The notes: generated by a model not told the origin, from the letters alone. Counted from the stretch's first letter, positions 18,738-29,402 are shown. The stretch is DNA of 64,000 nucleotides from Rubrivivax sp. (GCA_020248945.1 JADCGQ010000050.1:1-64000); one strand, 5' to 3'. Numbers and translations are program-made.

Positions 18738-19451
18738 ATGCCCCCGATGACACCGCCGCCCGACGACGTCGACGCCATGGCCGGGCGCTACGCCCGCCGC
18801 GCCGCGCTGTCAGGCCTGTACGACCCGCTGCGCCCCGAGGTCATGCAGGCCCGCCACGAGCGCCAGCGCGTGCTGGCGGCGCTGCTGGCGCGCCATGCGC
18901 GGCAGCCGCTCGCCGAGTTGCGTCTGCTCGAGGTGGGCTGCGGCAGTGGCGCCAATCTGCTGGAGCTGATCGCGCTCGGGTTCGACCCCGCCCGTCTGCT
19001 GGCCAACGAGCTGCTGCACGATCGGGTGGCGGCGGCCCGCGCGCGGCTGCCGGCCGCGGTGACGCTGCTGCCGGGTGACGCAATGGCCCTGCCCGTGGAG
19101 CACGGCAGCCTCGACCTCGTGCTGCAGTCCACCGTCTTCAGCAGCCTGCTCGATGCCGGCTTCCGCACCCGCCTGGCAGCCCGGATGTGGGCCTGGCTCA
19201 AGCCGGGCGGCGCCGTGATCTGGTACGACTTCGCCTTCAACAACCCGCGCAATGCCGATGTGCAGGGCATGCCGATGGCGGAGGTCCGCCACCTGTTCCC
19301 GGCCGCTACCATCGACAGCCGCCGCGTGACGCTGGCGCCGCCGTTGGCGCGCAGTGCGGCGCGGCTGCACCCGGTCTTGCCGGCGCTGCTGAACACGCTG
19401 CCGCCGCTGCGCACCCACCGTCTGGCGTGGATCGCCAAACCCGATGTCTGA
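18738..19451 (+). CDS. Class I SAM-dependent methyltransferase
   Basis: 237 residues. Motif I is [13 protein letters not shown] near residues 56-68, the acidic motif sits in the [10 protein letters not shown] region, and later [14 protein letters not shown] and [11 protein letters not shown] are standard for the fold. It overlaps the start of the aminotransferase gene by eight bases, suggesting coupled expression. It likely modifies a sugar intermediate; the acceptor is unknown. Confidence 0.87.
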   Translation: MPPMTPPPDDVDAMAGRYARRAALSGLYDPLRPEVMQARHERQRVLAALLARHARQPLAELRLLEVGCGSGANLLELIALGFDPARLLANELLHDRVAAARARLPAAVTLLPGDAMALPVEHGSLDLVLQSTVFSSLLDAGFRTRLAARMWAWLKPGGAVIWYDFAFNNPRNADVQGMPMAEVRHLFPAATIDSRRVTLAPPLARSAARLHPVLPALLNTLPPLRTHRLAWIAKPDV

Positions 19452-20625
19452 CACCGACCTGCCGTTCCTGCCCTTTGCGCTGCCCGACATCGGCGAAGCC
19501 GAGATCGCCGAGGTCGTGGACACACTGCGCTCGGGCTGGGTGACCACGGGGCCGAAGGCAGCGCGCTTCGAGCGCGAGTTCGCGGCCTTCTTGGGCGACG
19601 AGACACTGCACTGCATCGCCGTCAACAGCGCCACCGCCGGCCTGCACCTGGCGGCCGAGGCCGTGGGCATCGGCCCCGGCGACGAGGTCATCACCACCAC
19701 CCACACCTTCACCGCCACCGCCGAGGTGGTGCGCTACCTCGGCGCCGACGTGAAGCTGGTGGACGTGGACCCGGCCACGCTGAACATCGATGTGGCCGCC
19801 ATCGAAGCCGCGATCACGCCGCGTACGAAGGCCCTCATGCCGGTGCACTTTGCCGGCCTGGCCGCCGACATGGACGCCATCCACGCGCTGGCGCACCGCC
19901 ACGGCCTGAAGGTGATCGAAGACGCCGCGCACGCGCTGCCCACCACCTGCGGCGGCCGCCTCGTGGGCACGCTGGCGAGCGAGGCCACGGTCTTCAGCTT
20001 CTACGCCAACAAGACCATCACCACCGGCGAGGGCGGCATGCTCGTCACGCGCGATGCCGCGCTCGCCGCCCGCGCCAAGGTGATGCGCCTGCACGGCATG
20101 AACCGCGACGCCTTCGACCGCTTCACCGCCAAGGTGCCGAGCTGGTACTACGAGATCGTGGCCCCGGGCTACAAGTACAACCTCACCGACATCGCCGCGG
20201 CGCTGGGCCTGCAGCAGTTGAAGCGCGCCGAGGCCTTCCGCGCACGCCGCGAGGCCATCGCCGCGGCCTACGACGCGGCCTTCGCCGAGCTGCCGCTGAT
20301 CACGCCACCGCGCGCGCGGCCCGGCGATACCCACGCCTGGCACCTCTACGTGCTGCGCCTGGCTGACGACGCCCCCATCGGCCGCGACACGCTGATCGAG
20401 CGCCTCTTTGCCGCCGGCATCGGCTGCAGCGTGCACTACATCCCGCTCCACCTGCACCCCTATTGGCGCGAACGCTACGGCCTGCAGCCGGCGATGTTCC
20501 CGCACAGCCAGCACGCGTATGAACGCATGCTGAGCATTCCGCTGTTCAGCCGCATGAGCGACGGCGATGTCGATCGCGTGATCGCGGCGGTGCGCGGCGC
20601 CGTCACCCCGGCGGCGGTGCGATGA
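19444..20625 (+). CDS. DegT/DnrJ/EryC1 aminotransferase (PglE/PseC-like)
   Basis: 393 residues of the PLP-dependent nucleotide-sugar aminotransferase fold. The PLP lysine is K190 in [13 protein letters not shown], and D160 in VIEDAAH contacts the cofactor. The segment [17 protein letters not shown] is typical of the family. It should transfer an amino group to a 4-keto-6-deoxy sugar nucleotide, here most simply the product of the dehydratase at 21232. The neighbours make a PglE role likely, but WecE- or PseC-type substrates cannot be excluded. Confidence 0.93.
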   Translation: MSDTDLPFLPFALPDIGEAEIAEVVDTLRSGWVTTGPKAARFEREFAAFLGDETLHCIAVNSATAGLHLAAEAVGIGPGDEVITTTHTFTATAEVVRYLGADVKLVDVDPATLNIDVAAIEAAITPRTKALMPVHFAGLAADMDAIHALAHRHGLKVIEDAAHALPTTCGGRLVGTLASEATVFSFYANKTITTGEGGMLVTRDAALAARAKVMRLHGMNRDAFDRFTAKVPSWYYEIVAPGYKYNLTDIAAALGLQQLKRAEAFRARREAIAAAYDAAFAELPLITPPRARPGDTHAWHLYVLRLADDAPIGRDTLIERLFAAGIGCSVHYIPLHLHPYWRERYGLQPAMFPHSQHAYERMLSIPLFSRMSDGDVDRVIAAVRGAVTPAAVR

Positions 20626-20629
20626 CACG

Positions 20630-21235
20630 ATGGCCAAGCGGCTGTTCGACATCCTCGTGAGCCTGGCCGCCTTGCTGCTGCTGGCCCTGCCGATGCTGGC
20701 GGTGGCGGCCTGGATCAAGTTCGATTCAGCGGGGCCGGTGTTCTTTCGCCAGCAGCGCGTGGGACGGCACGGCGTGCCTTTTGCCATTCACAAGTTCCGC
20801 ACCATGCGCCACGGCGCCGGCGGCCTGGCGCTGACGGTGGGCGACGACGCCCGCATCACGCGCGCCGGCCGCTGGCTGCGGCGCACGCGGCTGGACGAGC
20901 TGCCGCAGCTGCTCGACGTGCTGGCCGGCGACATGAGCCTGGTCGGCCCGCGCCCCGAGGTGCCGCGCTACGTGGCGCTGTACCCGCCGGGCCTGCGCGA
21001 TCGTGCGCTGGCCGTGCGGCCGGGGCTCACCGATCCGGCTTCGCTGGCCTACATCGACGAGGCCGCGCTGCTGGCCGCCGCGGCCGACCCCGAGCGCGAG
21101 TACGTCGAGCGCATCCTGCCGGCCAAGCTGCAAGCCGCCGCGGCCTACGCCGAGCGCGCCACGCTGGCCAGCGACATCGCGGTGCTGGCGCGCACGGCGC
21201 GCGCGCTGCTGGGCAAGGCCCGGGCCCGGTCATGA
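20630..21235 (+). CDS. PglC-like phosphoglycosyltransferase (bacterial sugar transferase)
   Basis: 201 residues, the compact size of PglC rather than the long WbaP type. One N-terminal re-entrant hydrophobic segment (about 5-28) is followed by GPVFFRQQRVGR, HKFRTM, and the catalytic region with DELPQLLDVLAGDMSLVGPRPE. It transfers a sugar phosphate to undecaprenyl phosphate at the inner membrane, starting a glycan. The stop overlaps the next ATG. Confidence 0.93.
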   Translation: MAKRLFDILVSLAALLLLALPMLAVAAWIKFDSAGPVFFRQQRVGRHGVPFAIHKFRTMRHGAGGLALTVGDDARITRAGRWLRRTRLDELPQLLDVLAGDMSLVGPRPEVPRYVALYPPGLRDRALAVRPGLTDPASLAYIDEAALLAAAADPEREYVERILPAKLQAAAAYAERATLASDIAVLARTARALLGKARARS

Positions 21236-23163
21236 CGCCGAGCCCCGAGTCGATGTCCGCGCTCGGCCCCTGGCATCGGCTCGACCTGCTGCTGGCGCGG
21301 CTGCGCCGCCGGCGCGAGCCGCTGACGCTGTTGGTCGATGCGCTGGTGGTCGTCGTGTGCTGGAACGCCACTTACCTGTTCCGGCTCGGCTTCGAGCGCT
21401 GGTTCGCGGCGCGCGCCGACTACGACGTGCTCGTGCTGGCGGGCGTGGTGGCGGTCTACGCGGCAGCCTTCTCGTTGCTGGGCGTGCCCAAGGGCCTTTG
21501 GCGCTTTTCGGGCTTCGGCGAGGTGCAGCGCTTTGCGCTGGCCTGCATGCTGGCGGGTGGCGTGAGCGCGGGCGTGATCATCGCCTTGGGCCTGGTGAAG
21601 ATCCCGCGCTCGGTGCTGGCGCTGCACCCCATCGTCACGCTGATGGGGCTGGCCCTGGTGCGCCTGCTCTACCGCATGGTCTACGAGCACCTGCGCAGCC
21701 GCATCGCGGGGCAGGGCGGCGAGGTGCGGCGCGCCGTCGTGCTGGGTGCGGGCGCGGCGGCACGGCTGTTGCTGGCCGGCCTGCGCGCACAGGGCTGGGT
21801 GGTGCTGGGCCTGCTCGACGACGACGCCGGCAAACAAGGCGCCGTGGTGGCCGGCGTGCCCGTGCTGGGGCCGCTGGAGATGCTGCCGCGCCTGGCCGGC
21901 GCCGGCAGCCAACACAGCGATGCCAGCGCGGCCACCCACGTCGTCGTGGCCATGCCCTCGGCCACGCGGGCGCAGCGCCGGCGCGCGCTCGACCTGGCCG
22001 CCGCCACCGGGCTGCCGGTGCTCACGGTGCCGAGTGCGGACGAGCTGCGCACGGGTACCGCGCGCATCGAGCGCCTGCGCGACATCGAGCCCGACGACCT
22101 GCTCGGCCGCGAGCCCGTGGTGCTCGACGACGCCGGCGTGGCCGCCACGCTGCGCGGCCGCGTCGTGCTCGTCACCGGGGCCGGCGGCAGCATCGGCAGC
22201 GAGCTGTGCCGCCAGGTGGCGCGTTTCGGGCCGGCGCGGCTGGTGCTGCTGGAGCTGTCGGAGTTCAACCTCTACACGATCGAGCAGGAGTTGGCCGCGG
22301 CCTTCCCCCACGTGGCCCTGGAGCCGCTGATCGGCGACGTGAAGGACGCCGCCTGGATGCAGGCCCTGTGCGCGCGCTGGCGGCCGGCGGTGGTGTTCCA
22401 CGCCGCGGCCTACAAGCACGTGCCGCTGATGGAAGGCGCCAATGCCGCGGCGGCGCTGGCCAACAACGTGCTGGGCACCTGCCGCACCGCCGAGGCCGCG
22501 GCCCTGGCCGGCGTGGAGCGCTTCGTGCTCATCAGCACCGACAAGGCCGTGAACCCGACCAACGTCATGGGCGCCAGCAAGCGCGCCGCCGAGCAGGTGA
22601 TCACGGCACTGGCCGCGCGCCATGCCGGCACGCGCTTCATGGCCGTGCGCTTCGGCAACGTGCTCGGCTCCAGCGGCAGCGTGATCCCGCGCTTCAAGGA
22701 GCAGATCGCGCGCGGCGGGCCCGTCACCGTGACGCACCCCGACATCATTCGCTACTTCATGACCATCCCCGAGGCTGCGCGCCTGGTGCTGCAGGCCGCC
22801 GCCGTGGGCGAGAGCGGGCAGGTGATGGTGCTGGACATGGGCGAGCCGGTGCGCATCGTCGACCTGGCGCGCGACCTCATCCGCCTGTCGGGCCACACCA
22901 CCGACGAGATCGCCATCGAGTTCACCGGCCTGCGGCCGGGCGAGAAGCTGTACGAGGAACTGCTGGCCGACACCGAGGCCACGCTGCCGACGACGGTGCA
23001 ACGGCTGCGTGTGGCGCGCATCGCGGCGGGCGGCGACGATGTTGACGACGCCGCGGCGCTGGCCGCCTGGATCGCCCGCACCGAGGCCGTGGGCAGCGAC
23101 GACACGGCCGCGCGGGCGCTGCTGCGCGGCTGGGTGCCCGAGTACCGCCCGCCCGCACCCTAG
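21232..23163 (+). CDS. Membrane-bound UDP-sugar 4,6-dehydratase (PglF/WbpM/CapD family)
   Basis: 643 residues. Four N-terminal membrane segments (about residues 32-150) are followed by a CoA-binding-like Rossmann domain. The catalytic SDR domain starts at VLVTGAGGSIGSELC (near residue 307). Its active site has STDKAVNPTNVMGASK, where methionine replaces the usual tyrosine as in WbpM. It should convert UDP-GlcNAc to the 4-keto-6-deoxy sugar that feeds the aminotransferase two genes upstream. Confidence 0.94.
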   Translation: MTPSPESMSALGPWHRLDLLLARLRRRREPLTLLVDALVVVVCWNATYLFRLGFERWFAARADYDVLVLAGVVAVYAAAFSLLGVPKGLWRFSGFGEVQRFALACMLAGGVSAGVIIALGLVKIPRSVLALHPIVTLMGLALVRLLYRMVYEHLRSRIAGQGGEVRRAVVLGAGAAARLLLAGLRAQGWVVLGLLDDDAGKQGAVVAGVPVLGPLEMLPRLAGAGSQHSDASAATHVVVAMPSATRAQRRRALDLAAATGLPVLTVPSADELRTGTARIERLRDIEPDDLLGREPVVLDDAGVAATLRGRVVLVTGAGGSIGSELCRQVARFGPARLVLLELSEFNLYTIEQELAAAFPHVALEPLIGDVKDAAWMQALCARWRPAVVFHAAAYKHVPLMEGANAAAALANNVLGTCRTAEAAALAGVERFVLISTDKAVNPTNVMGASKRAAEQVITALAARHAGTRFMAVRFGNVLGSSGSVIPRFKEQIARGGPVTVTHPDIIRYFMTIPEAARLVLQAAAVGESGQVMVLDMGEPVRIVDLARDLIRLSGHTTDEIAIEFTGLRPGEKLYEELLADTEATLPTTVQRLRVARIAAGGDDVDDAAALAAWIARTEAVGSDDTAARALLRGWVPEYRPPAP

Positions 23164-23190
23164 CGCAGCGGGTCGGCGCGCGCCCGTCGG

Positions 23191-23215
23191 GCCGGATCAG
23201 GCCGGATCAGGCCGG
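23191..23215. repeat. Short tandem repeat, GCCGGATCAG x2.5
   Basis: Two exact 10-base copies and a partial third lie between convergent genes and overlap the cysNC stop codon. No terminator-like hairpin with a T tract is seen. Confidence 0.6.
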
Positions 23216-25114
23216 CACGATGCCTTGCGCGCGCAGCCACTCGAGCACCCGCTGAGCGGCGGCGTCGACCGGCTCGGCGCTGGTGTCGATGCTCAACTCC
23301 GGGGACTCGGGCGCCTCGTAGGGCGAGTCGATGCCGGTGAAGTTCGGCAGCTCGCCGCGCCGCGCCTTGGCGTACAGGCCTTTCGGATCGCGCTGCTCGG
23401 CCACGGCCAGCGGGGTGTCGACGTGCACCTCGACGAAGGCGATGCCGTCCATGCGGCTGCGCGCCAGCGCGCGTTCGCTGCGGAAGGGCGAGATGAAGGC
23501 GGTGATGACGATGAGGCCGGCGTCGGCCATCAGCCGCGCCACCTCGGCCACGCGGCGGATGTTCTCCACGCGGTCGGCGTCGGTGAAGCCGAGGTCGCGG
23601 TTCAGGCCGTGGCGCAGGTTGTCGCCGTCCAGCACGTAGGCCGCGCGGCCGGCGGTGTGCAGCCGCTGCGCCAGCGCGTTGGCCAGAGTGCTCTTGCCCG
23701 CGCCCGACAGCCCCGTGAGCCACACCACCGCCGGCTGCTGGCCCAGCAGGGCCGCGCGGGCGGCACGGTCGACGTCGTAGCCCTGCAGGTGCAGGTTCTG
23801 CGAGCGCCGCAGCGCGAAGTGCAGCATGCCGGCGCCGGCGGTGGCGAAGCTCATGCGGTCGATGAGGATGAAGCCGCCGGTGTCGCGGTTGCTGGCGTAC
23901 GGATCGAAGGCCACAGGGCGGTCGAGCGCGAGCGTGCACACACCGATGGCGTTGAGCTCCAGCGTCGTCGCCGCCAGGTGCTCGCCGCTGTTGACGTTGA
24001 CGGTGTACTTGATGGTGCTGACGCTGGCCCCCACCGTGCGCGCACCGATCTTCAGCAGGAAGGGCCTGCCCGGCAGCAGCGGCTCGGCGTCCATCCACAC
24101 CAGCGTGCACTCGAACTGGTCGGCCACCTGGGCGGGCTCGGTGGCGCTGCAGATCAGCGTGCCGCGCGAGCAGTCCACCTCGTCGGCCAGCGTCAGCGTG
24201 ACGGACTGGCCGGCCACGGCCTCGGGCACGTCGCCCCAGCCGACGATGACACGCGCCACGGTGCTGGGCCGCCCGGCGGGCAGCACACGCACGGCATCGC
24301 CGGGCCGCACGCGGCCGCCGGCCAGCAGGCCGCTGAAGCCGCGGAAGTCGGCGTTCGGGCGGTTCACCCACTGCACCGGCAGGCGCAGCGGGCCGCGCTG
24401 GCGCGGGCCTTCGTCTACTGCGCAGGTCTCGAGGTGTTCGAGCAGCGGCAGGCCGCCATACCAGGGCATGCGGGTGCTGGCGCTGATGACGTTGTCGCCC
24501 TCCAGCGCCGACATCGGGATGGCCACCGTCGCCGGCAGGCCCAGGCTCTCGGCCAGCGCGCGCCACTCGGCCACGATGGCGGCGAAGCGCGCCTCGTCCC
24601 AGTCGACGAGGTCCATCTTGTTGACGGCCAGTACCGCCTGCGGCACGCCCAGCAGCGCCACCAGCCGGGTGTGACGGCGTGTCTGTGTCAGCACGCCCTT
24701 GCGCGCGTCGACCAGGATCACCGCCAGGTCGGCCGTGCTCGCGCCGGTGACCATGTTGCGCGTGTACTGCTCGTGCCCGGGCGTGTCGGCGACGATGAAC
24801 TTGCGCCGCTCGGTGCTGAAGAAGCGGTAGGCGACGTCGATGGTGATGCCCTGCTCGCGCTCGGCGGCCAGGCCGTCGACGAGCAGCGCCAGGTCGGGCC
24901 GCGCGCCCTGCGTGCCCCAGCGGGCGCTGTCGCGCTCCACGGCCGCCAGCTGGTCGTCGAACACCAATCCGCTTTCGAACAGAAGTCTGCCGATGAGCGT
25001 GCTCTTGCCGTCGTCGACCGAGCCGCAGGTGATGAAGCGCAGCAGCGTCTTCTTCTCGTGGCGGGCGAGGAACTGCTCGATCGATTCGGTGGCGGGGTCG
25101 AATCGGTGACTCAT
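23207..25114 (-). CDS. cysNC: Bifunctional sulfate adenylyltransferase large subunit / adenylylsulfate kinase
   Basis: 635 residues. The N-terminal GTPase of ATP sulfurylase has the P-loop GSVDDGKST at 31-39, DTPGHEQY and NKMD. After two beta-barrel domains, an APS kinase domain starts with the P-loop GLSGAGKST at 468-476 and keeps [15 protein letters not shown]. With CysD it makes APS, and the kinase then makes PAPS. A fused kinase (NodQ-like) suits sulfation as well as assimilation. It lies just after cysD, inside a polysaccharide region, with no cysH, cysI or cysJ nearby. Confidence 0.96.
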   Translation of the reverse strand: MSHRFDPATESIEQFLARHEKKTLLRFITCGSVDDGKSTLIGRLLFESGLVFDDQLAAVERDSARWGTQGARPDLALLVDGLAAEREQGITIDVAYRFFSTERRKFIVADTPGHEQYTRNMVTGASTADLAVILVDARKGVLTQTRRHTRLVALLGVPQAVLAVNKMDLVDWDEARFAAIVAEWRALAESLGLPATVAIPMSALEGDNVISASTRMPWYGGLPLLEHLETCAVDEGPRQRGPLRLPVQWVNRPNADFRGFSGLLAGGRVRPGDAVRVLPAGRPSTVARVIVGWGDVPEAVAGQSVTLTLADEVDCSRGTLICSATEPAQVADQFECTLVWMDAEPLLPGRPFLLKIGARTVGASVSTIKYTVNVNSGEHLAATTLELNAIGVCTLALDRPVAFDPYASNRDTGGFILIDRMSFATAGAGMLHFALRRSQNLHLQGYDVDRAARAALLGQQPAVVWLTGLSGAGKSTLANALAQRLHTAGRAAYVLDGDNLRHGLNRDLGFTDADRVENIRRVAEVARLMADAGLIVITAFISPFRSERALARSRMDGIAFVEVHVDTPLAVAEQRDPKGLYAKARRGELPNFTGIDSPYEAPESPELSIDTSAEPVDAAAQRVLEWLRAQGIVPA

Positions 25115-25127
25115 GTGGGGTGGGCCA

Positions 25128-26024
25128 TCAGAAGTAGCCCTCCTGCTTCTTGCGCTCCATCGAGGCGGCGCCGTCGTGGTCGATCAGGCGGCCCTGGCGC
25201 TCGGAGCTGCGCGTGGCGAGCATCTCCTCGATGACCTCGGGCACCGTGGCGGCCTCGGACTCGACCGCGCCCGACAGCGGATAGCAGCCCAGCGTGCGGA
25301 AGCGCACCCGCCGCGTCTGGGGCACCTCGCCGGGTTCGAGCCGCATGCGATCGTCGTCGACCATGATCCAGGTGCCGCCGCGCCGCACCACCGGCCGCGG
25401 CGCGGCAAAGTACAGCGGCACCACCGGGATCTGCTCGAGGTGGATGTACTGCCAGACGTCGAGCTCGGTCCAGTTGCTGATCGGGAACACGCGGATCGAC
25501 TCGCCGGGCCGCTTCAGGCCGTTGTACAGGTTCCACAGCTCGGGCCGCTGGTTCTTGGGGTCCCAGGCGTGGGCGGCGGTGCGGAACGAGAAGATGCGCT
25601 CCTTGGCGCGGCTCTTTTCCTCGTCGCGCCGGCCGCCGCCGAAGGCGGCATCGAAGCCGTGGGCATCGAGCGCCTGCTTCAGGCCCTGGGTCTTCCAGAC
25701 ATCGGTGTGCAGTGCCGAGCCGTGGTCGAAGGGGTTGATGCCGGTGGCGAGTGCCTCGGGGTTGCGGTGCACCAGCAGCCGCACGCCGGGCAGGGCGGCC
25801 ACCTCGTCGCGCAGCGCGTACATGTCGCGGAACTTCCAGGTCGTGTCCACGTGCAGCAGCGGGAAGGGCAGCGGGCCGGGGTGGAAGGCCTTGCGCGCCA
25901 GGTGCAGCATGGTCGCACTGTCCTTGCCGATGCTGTAGAGCATCACCGGGCGCTCGCACTCGGCCACCACCTCGCGCAGGATGTGGATGCTCTCGGCTTC
26001 GAGGCGCTGGAGGTGGGTGAGCAT
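25128..26024 (-). CDS. cysD: Sulfate adenylyltransferase small subunit
   Basis: 298 residues of the PP-loop family. The ATP pyrophosphatase motif is in [15 protein letters not shown] (near residues 29-43), followed by [12 protein letters not shown] and the conserved [17 protein letters not shown] segment. It adenylates sulfate with the CysNC partner encoded 13 bases downstream. The start ATG encoding MLTHLQRLE gives the normal family length. The 131-base upstream gap is shared with the divergent glycosyltransferase gene at 26156. Confidence 0.96.
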   Translation of the reverse strand: MLTHLQRLEAESIHILREVVAECERPVMLYSIGKDSATMLHLARKAFHPGPLPFPLLHVDTTWKFRDMYALRDEVAALPGVRLLVHRNPEALATGINPFDHGSALHTDVWKTQGLKQALDAHGFDAAFGGGRRDEEKSRAKERIFSFRTAAHAWDPKNQRPELWNLYNGLKRPGESIRVFPISNWTELDVWQYIHLEQIPVVPLYFAAPRPVVRRGGTWIMVDDDRMRLEPGEVPQTRRVRFRTLGCYPLSGAVESEAATVPEVIEEMLATRSSERQGRLIDHDGAASMERKKQEGYF

Positions 26025-26085
26025 GGGCGAAGCCTGGGTGCGCGGCGCGGGCCCGCTGGTGCGATGCGTGCACCATCTTGGGGTC

Positions 26086-26091
26086 AGTTTA
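26086..26091 (-). promoter_or_regulatory. Candidate -10 element (TAAACT) for cysD-cysNC
   Basis: Read on the minus strand, TAAACT lies about 60 bases before the cysD start. No CysB-type site or good -35 hexamer could be assigned. Confidence 0.25.
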
Positions 26092-26137
26092 GTCCACCGG
26101 CCGAAGGGCTCTGCCGCCCCTGCGGGCACTCCGGGCT

Positions 26138-26145
26138 GATACAAC
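26138..26145 (+). promoter_or_regulatory. Candidate -10 region (GATACAAC) for the capsule arm
   Basis: The best -10 match before the ATG at 26156, ten bases upstream of it. A start here would give a very short leader for the first gene of the plus-strand capsule arm. The -35 is weak. Confidence 0.3.
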
Positions 26146-26155
26146 CCGCACCCCG

Positions 26156-27280
26156 ATGCACCCGAATGCCGTCTCCGCCCACCCGACACCAGCCCCGAAC
26201 CGGGACGCCACGGTGTTCGTGAATGGCAAGTTCCTTGCCCAGCGGACCACGGGCGTGCAGCGGGTCGCCCAGGCGCTGCTGGCCGCCATCGACGCCGACC
26301 CGGCGCTGCCGGCCGAACGCTTCGTGGTGCTGGCGCCGCCGCAGGCGCGCAACCCCGGCTTGCGCCGCATGGTCTGGCGTCGCGTGGGCCCGGCTGGCCT
26401 GCCGCTGCACCTGTGGGAGCAGGCCGAGCTGCCCTGGGCCGCGCGGGGGGGGCTCTTGCTCAGCCTGGCGGGCTCGGCGCCGTGGTTCTCAGGCCGCTGC
26501 GCGGCGATGCTGCACGACGCGGCCCTGTGGGACGTGCCCGAGGCCTACACCACCGGGTTCCGCCTCTGGTACCGCGCGCTGTTCCAGCGGCTGGCCCGGC
26601 GTGCCGACGTGCTGTTCACGGTGTCGGCGTTCTCTGGGCGGCGACTGTCCCAGGTGCTGGGCCGCAGCCGCATCACCGTGCTGCGTAACGGGGCCGACCA
26701 CCTCGACGGCGTCGAGCCGCACCCTCAGGTACTGCGGCGGCTGGGCCTGCAGGGCCAACGATTCCTGCTGACAGTCGGCAGCCGCAGCCCCGCGAAGAAC
26801 CTGCCCATGCTGGCCGAGGCCTACGCCCGAAGCGGGCTGGGGCCCGAGGTGCCGCTGGTCAGCGTGGGCGGGGGCAGCGCCGGCGTGTTCGCGTCTGCGC
26901 CCGAATTGACCCTCCCGCCCGGCTGGATCGAAGCCGGTGTGGTCGACGACGGCGACCTGAAGGCGCTTTACGGCGCGGCGCTGGCGCTGCTGGTGCCGTC
27001 TCGCCACGAGGGCTTCTGCCTGCCCGCGGCCGAGGCGCTGCACGAAGGCTGTGCCGTGATGGCCACTCGAGCCACGGCACTGCCGGAGCTGTTCGGCGAC
27101 GACGTGGCCGCATGGCCGGTCGACGATGCCGCGGCGTGGGCGCCGGCGTTGCGCCGGCTGGTGGACGACGAGACCTGGCGCGTTGCGCTGGTCGCATCGG
27201 GCCAGCGCAGCTTGGGTGATGCCCGGTGGGCCTGCACCGCGCGGCAACTGGTGGCGGCGGTGCTGCCGGGGGCCGCATGA
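26156..27280 (+). CDS. Family 4 glycosyltransferase
   Basis: 374 residues, GT-B fold. [17 protein letters not shown] at the N-terminus is typical of mannosyl- and rhamnosyl-type GT4 enzymes that carry a TGVQR or TGIGR loop. The donor domain has [11 protein letters not shown] and the E-x7-E motif in [17 protein letters not shown]. It is the first gene of the plus-strand capsule arm. Its stop overlaps the ATG of the next glycosyltransferase. Confidence 0.9.
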   Translation: MHPNAVSAHPTPAPNRDATVFVNGKFLAQRTTGVQRVAQALLAAIDADPALPAERFVVLAPPQARNPGLRRMVWRRVGPAGLPLHLWEQAELPWAARGGLLLSLAGSAPWFSGRCAAMLHDAALWDVPEAYTTGFRLWYRALFQRLARRADVLFTVSAFSGRRLSQVLGRSRITVLRNGADHLDGVEPHPQVLRRLGLQGQRFLLTVGSRSPAKNLPMLAEAYARSGLGPEVPLVSVGGGSAGVFASAPELTLPPGWIEAGVVDDGDLKALYGAALALLVPSRHEGFCLPAAEALHEGCAVMATRATALPELFGDDVAAWPVDDAAAWAPALRRLVDDETWRVALVASGQRSLGDARWACTARQLVAAVLPGAA

Positions 27281-28401
27281 GGATCCTGCAGGTCTCCAAG
27301 TTCTACCCGCCGGTGCTCGGCGGCATCGAATCGGCCGCCTGGGAGCTGACCGAGGGGCTCAACCGCGCGGGGCATCGAACGGACGTGCTGTGCTCGTTCC
27401 ACCGCTGGCCGGGCGAGCGCTCGCGGGCCGAAGCCGGCTACGACATCATCCGCGCCGGCTCGCTGGGCCGCCTGCTGTCCACCAGCATGGCGCCGTCGAT
27501 GCCCTGGCACCTGGCGCGCCTGCGCGGTGCCTACGACATCGTGCACGTGCACTTGCCCGACCCGCTGGCTGGCATGGCCTGCCTGCTGGGCAGGCCCACC
27601 GGCCGCCTGGTGCTGCACTGGCACAGCGACGTCGTGCGCCAGCGCCGGGCCATGAAGCTGTACGGCCCCTTGCAGGACTGGCTGTTGCGCCGCGCCGATG
27701 CCGTGGTCGCCACGAGCCAGCCGTATGCCGACTCGTCTCCCGCGCTGCAGCCCTGGCAACACAAGGTGCACGTGATCCCCATCGGCATCAGCGATGACCG
27801 CCCACTCGTGAACCCAGCCCGGGTGCAGGAGATCCGCCGCAGCGTGCGTGGCCGCCGTATCGTCTTCGCGCTCGGGCGCATGACGTACTACAAGGGCTTC
27901 GATCACCTCGTCTCTGCCGCTGCGCGGCTGGCGGACGACACCGTGGTGCTGATCGGCGGCGTCGGCGAGATGGCCGAGCCGCTGCGCAGCCGCATCGCCC
28001 GCGAGGGCCTGGCGGGCCGGGTGCAGCTGGTCGGCCACGTCCCGGACCATGAACTGGCCGATCACTTCGAGGCCTGCGACGTGTTCTGCATGCCGTCCAC
28101 GGTGCGTGCCGAGGCCTACGGCGTGGCCATGCTCGAGGCGATGGTGCACGGCAAGCCCGTGATCGCCAGCGACATCGCAGGCTCGGGCGTGCCCTGGGTC
28201 AACCAGCACGGCCTGACGGGCTACAACGTTGCGCCGGGCGACTCCGAGGCGTTGGGCGCAGCGATCCGGCGCGTGCTGGACGACGGGCCGGGGCGCCAGG
28301 CCATGGGGTCGGCCGCGCGTCAGCGTTATCTGCACAATTTCACCTCTGCCGCCATGACGGCGGCGACCCTCGACCTGTACCAGAGACTGACCACACCATG
28401 A
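27277..28401 (+). CDS. Family 4 glycosyltransferase
   Basis: 374 residues. N-terminal ILQVSKFYPPVLGGIESA is the classic acceptor-domain start for GT4. The donor domain has FALGRMTYYKGFDHLV and the E-x7-E motif in RAEAYGVAMLEAMVHGKPV. It is predicted to be a cytosolic retaining transferase. The start ATG overlaps the previous stop and the stop overlaps the kpsF start, tying this enzyme to Kdo supply and capsule export. Confidence 0.93.
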   Translation: MRILQVSKFYPPVLGGIESAAWELTEGLNRAGHRTDVLCSFHRWPGERSRAEAGYDIIRAGSLGRLLSTSMAPSMPWHLARLRGAYDIVHVHLPDPLAGMACLLGRPTGRLVLHWHSDVVRQRRAMKLYGPLQDWLLRRADAVVATSQPYADSSPALQPWQHKVHVIPIGISDDRPLVNPARVQEIRRSVRGRRIVFALGRMTYYKGFDHLVSAAARLADDTVVLIGGVGEMAEPLRSRIAREGLAGRVQLVGHVPDHELADHFEACDVFCMPSTVRAEAYGVAMLEAMVHGKPVIASDIAGSGVPWVNQHGLTGYNVAPGDSEALGAAIRRVLDDGPGRQAMGSAARQRYLHNFTSAAMTAATLDLYQRLTTP

Positions 28402-29399
28402 ACGAGAGAGACACCCCCGCCAGCGCCGTCGACCGCGAGCGAATCGTCTCGCTCGCCCGCGAAGCGCTGGCCATCGAGGCCGCGGCCGTCACCGGCCTGG
28501 AGTCGAAGATCGGAGCCAGCTTCATCCAGGCCGTGGAGCTGGTGCTGGCCTGCAGCGGGCGCGTGGTCGTGATGGGCATGGGCAAGAGCGGCCACATCGG
28601 CCGCAAGATCGCCGCGACGCTGGCATCCACCGGCACGCCTGCCATGTTCGTGCACCCTGCCGAGGCCAGCCACGGCGACTTGGGCATGGTCACGCGGCGC
28701 GATGTAGTGCTCGCGATCTCCAACTCTGGCGAGAGCGACGAGCTGCTGGCCATCCTGCCCGTCATCCGGCGCATCGGCGTGCCGCTGGTCGCGATGAGCG
28801 GCCGTGTCGACTCCTCGCTGGCCCGCCACGCCGACGTGGTGCTGGACAGCGGCGTGTCTCAGGAGGCCTGCCCACTGAACCTGGCGCCCACGGCCAGCAC
28901 GACCGCGCAACTGGCGCTGGGTGACGCATTGGCCGTGGCCCTGCTCGACGCGCGCGGCTTCGGCAAGGAGGACTTTGCACGCTCGCACCCGGGCGGCTCC
29001 CTCGGTCGGCGCCTGCTCGTTCACGTGCAGGACCTGCTGTCGCAGCAGGCCGTCGCGCCGCAGGCCTTGGCCGACACGCCTCTGCCCGAGTTGCTGAAGA
29101 CCATGTCGCGTGGCGGCATGGGCATCGCGGCAGTCGTCGATGAGCAGCAACGCGTGGTGGGCGTGTTCACCGACGGCGACCTTCGCCGCCTGATCGAGGC
29201 CGGGGCCGACCTGCGCGGCCTGACGGCCCGGGACGTGATGGGCCCCGAACCGCGTACGATTGGAGCTGACGCTCTGGCAGTCGAGGCTGCCGAGCTGATG
29301 GAAACGCACAAGGTGACCAGCGTGCTGGTGGTCGATGGCGAGCGGCGGTTCGTAGGAGCGCTGAACACCAACGCCCTGTTGCGTGCGAAGGTCATCTAG
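28398..29399 (+). CDS. kpsF: Arabinose-5-phosphate isomerase (KpsF/KdsD)
   Basis: 333 residues. The N-terminal SIS domain has [20 protein letters not shown] and [10 protein letters not shown], and keeps the [15 protein letters not shown] region. Two CBS repeats fill the C-terminal third. The enzyme turns ribulose 5-phosphate into arabinose 5-phosphate, the first step to Kdo. Its position directly before kdsA and the kps export genes favours the capsule copy (KpsF) over a housekeeping KdsD, although a second genomic copy cannot be ruled in or out here. Confidence 0.94.
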   Translation: MNERDTPASAVDRERIVSLAREALAIEAAAVTGLESKIGASFIQAVELVLACSGRVVVMGMGKSGHIGRKIAATLASTGTPAMFVHPAEASHGDLGMVTRRDVVLAISNSGESDELLAILPVIRRIGVPLVAMSGRVDSSLARHADVVLDSGVSQEACPLNLAPTASTTAQLALGDALAVALLDARGFGKEDFARSHPGGSLGRRLLVHVQDLLSQQAVAPQALADTPLPELLKTMSRGGMGIAAVVDEQQRVVGVFTDGDLRRLIEAGADLRGLTARDVMGPEPRTIGADALAVEAAELMETHKVTSVLVVDGERRFVGALNTNALLRAKVI

Positions 29400-29402
29400 C
29401 CT

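Noticed and set aside
23191..23215. Tandem GCCGGATCAG as a possible attachment site or terminator
   Set aside because: Only 2.5 copies, no integrase or tRNA nearby, and no stem with a T tract. It is kept as a simple repeat only.
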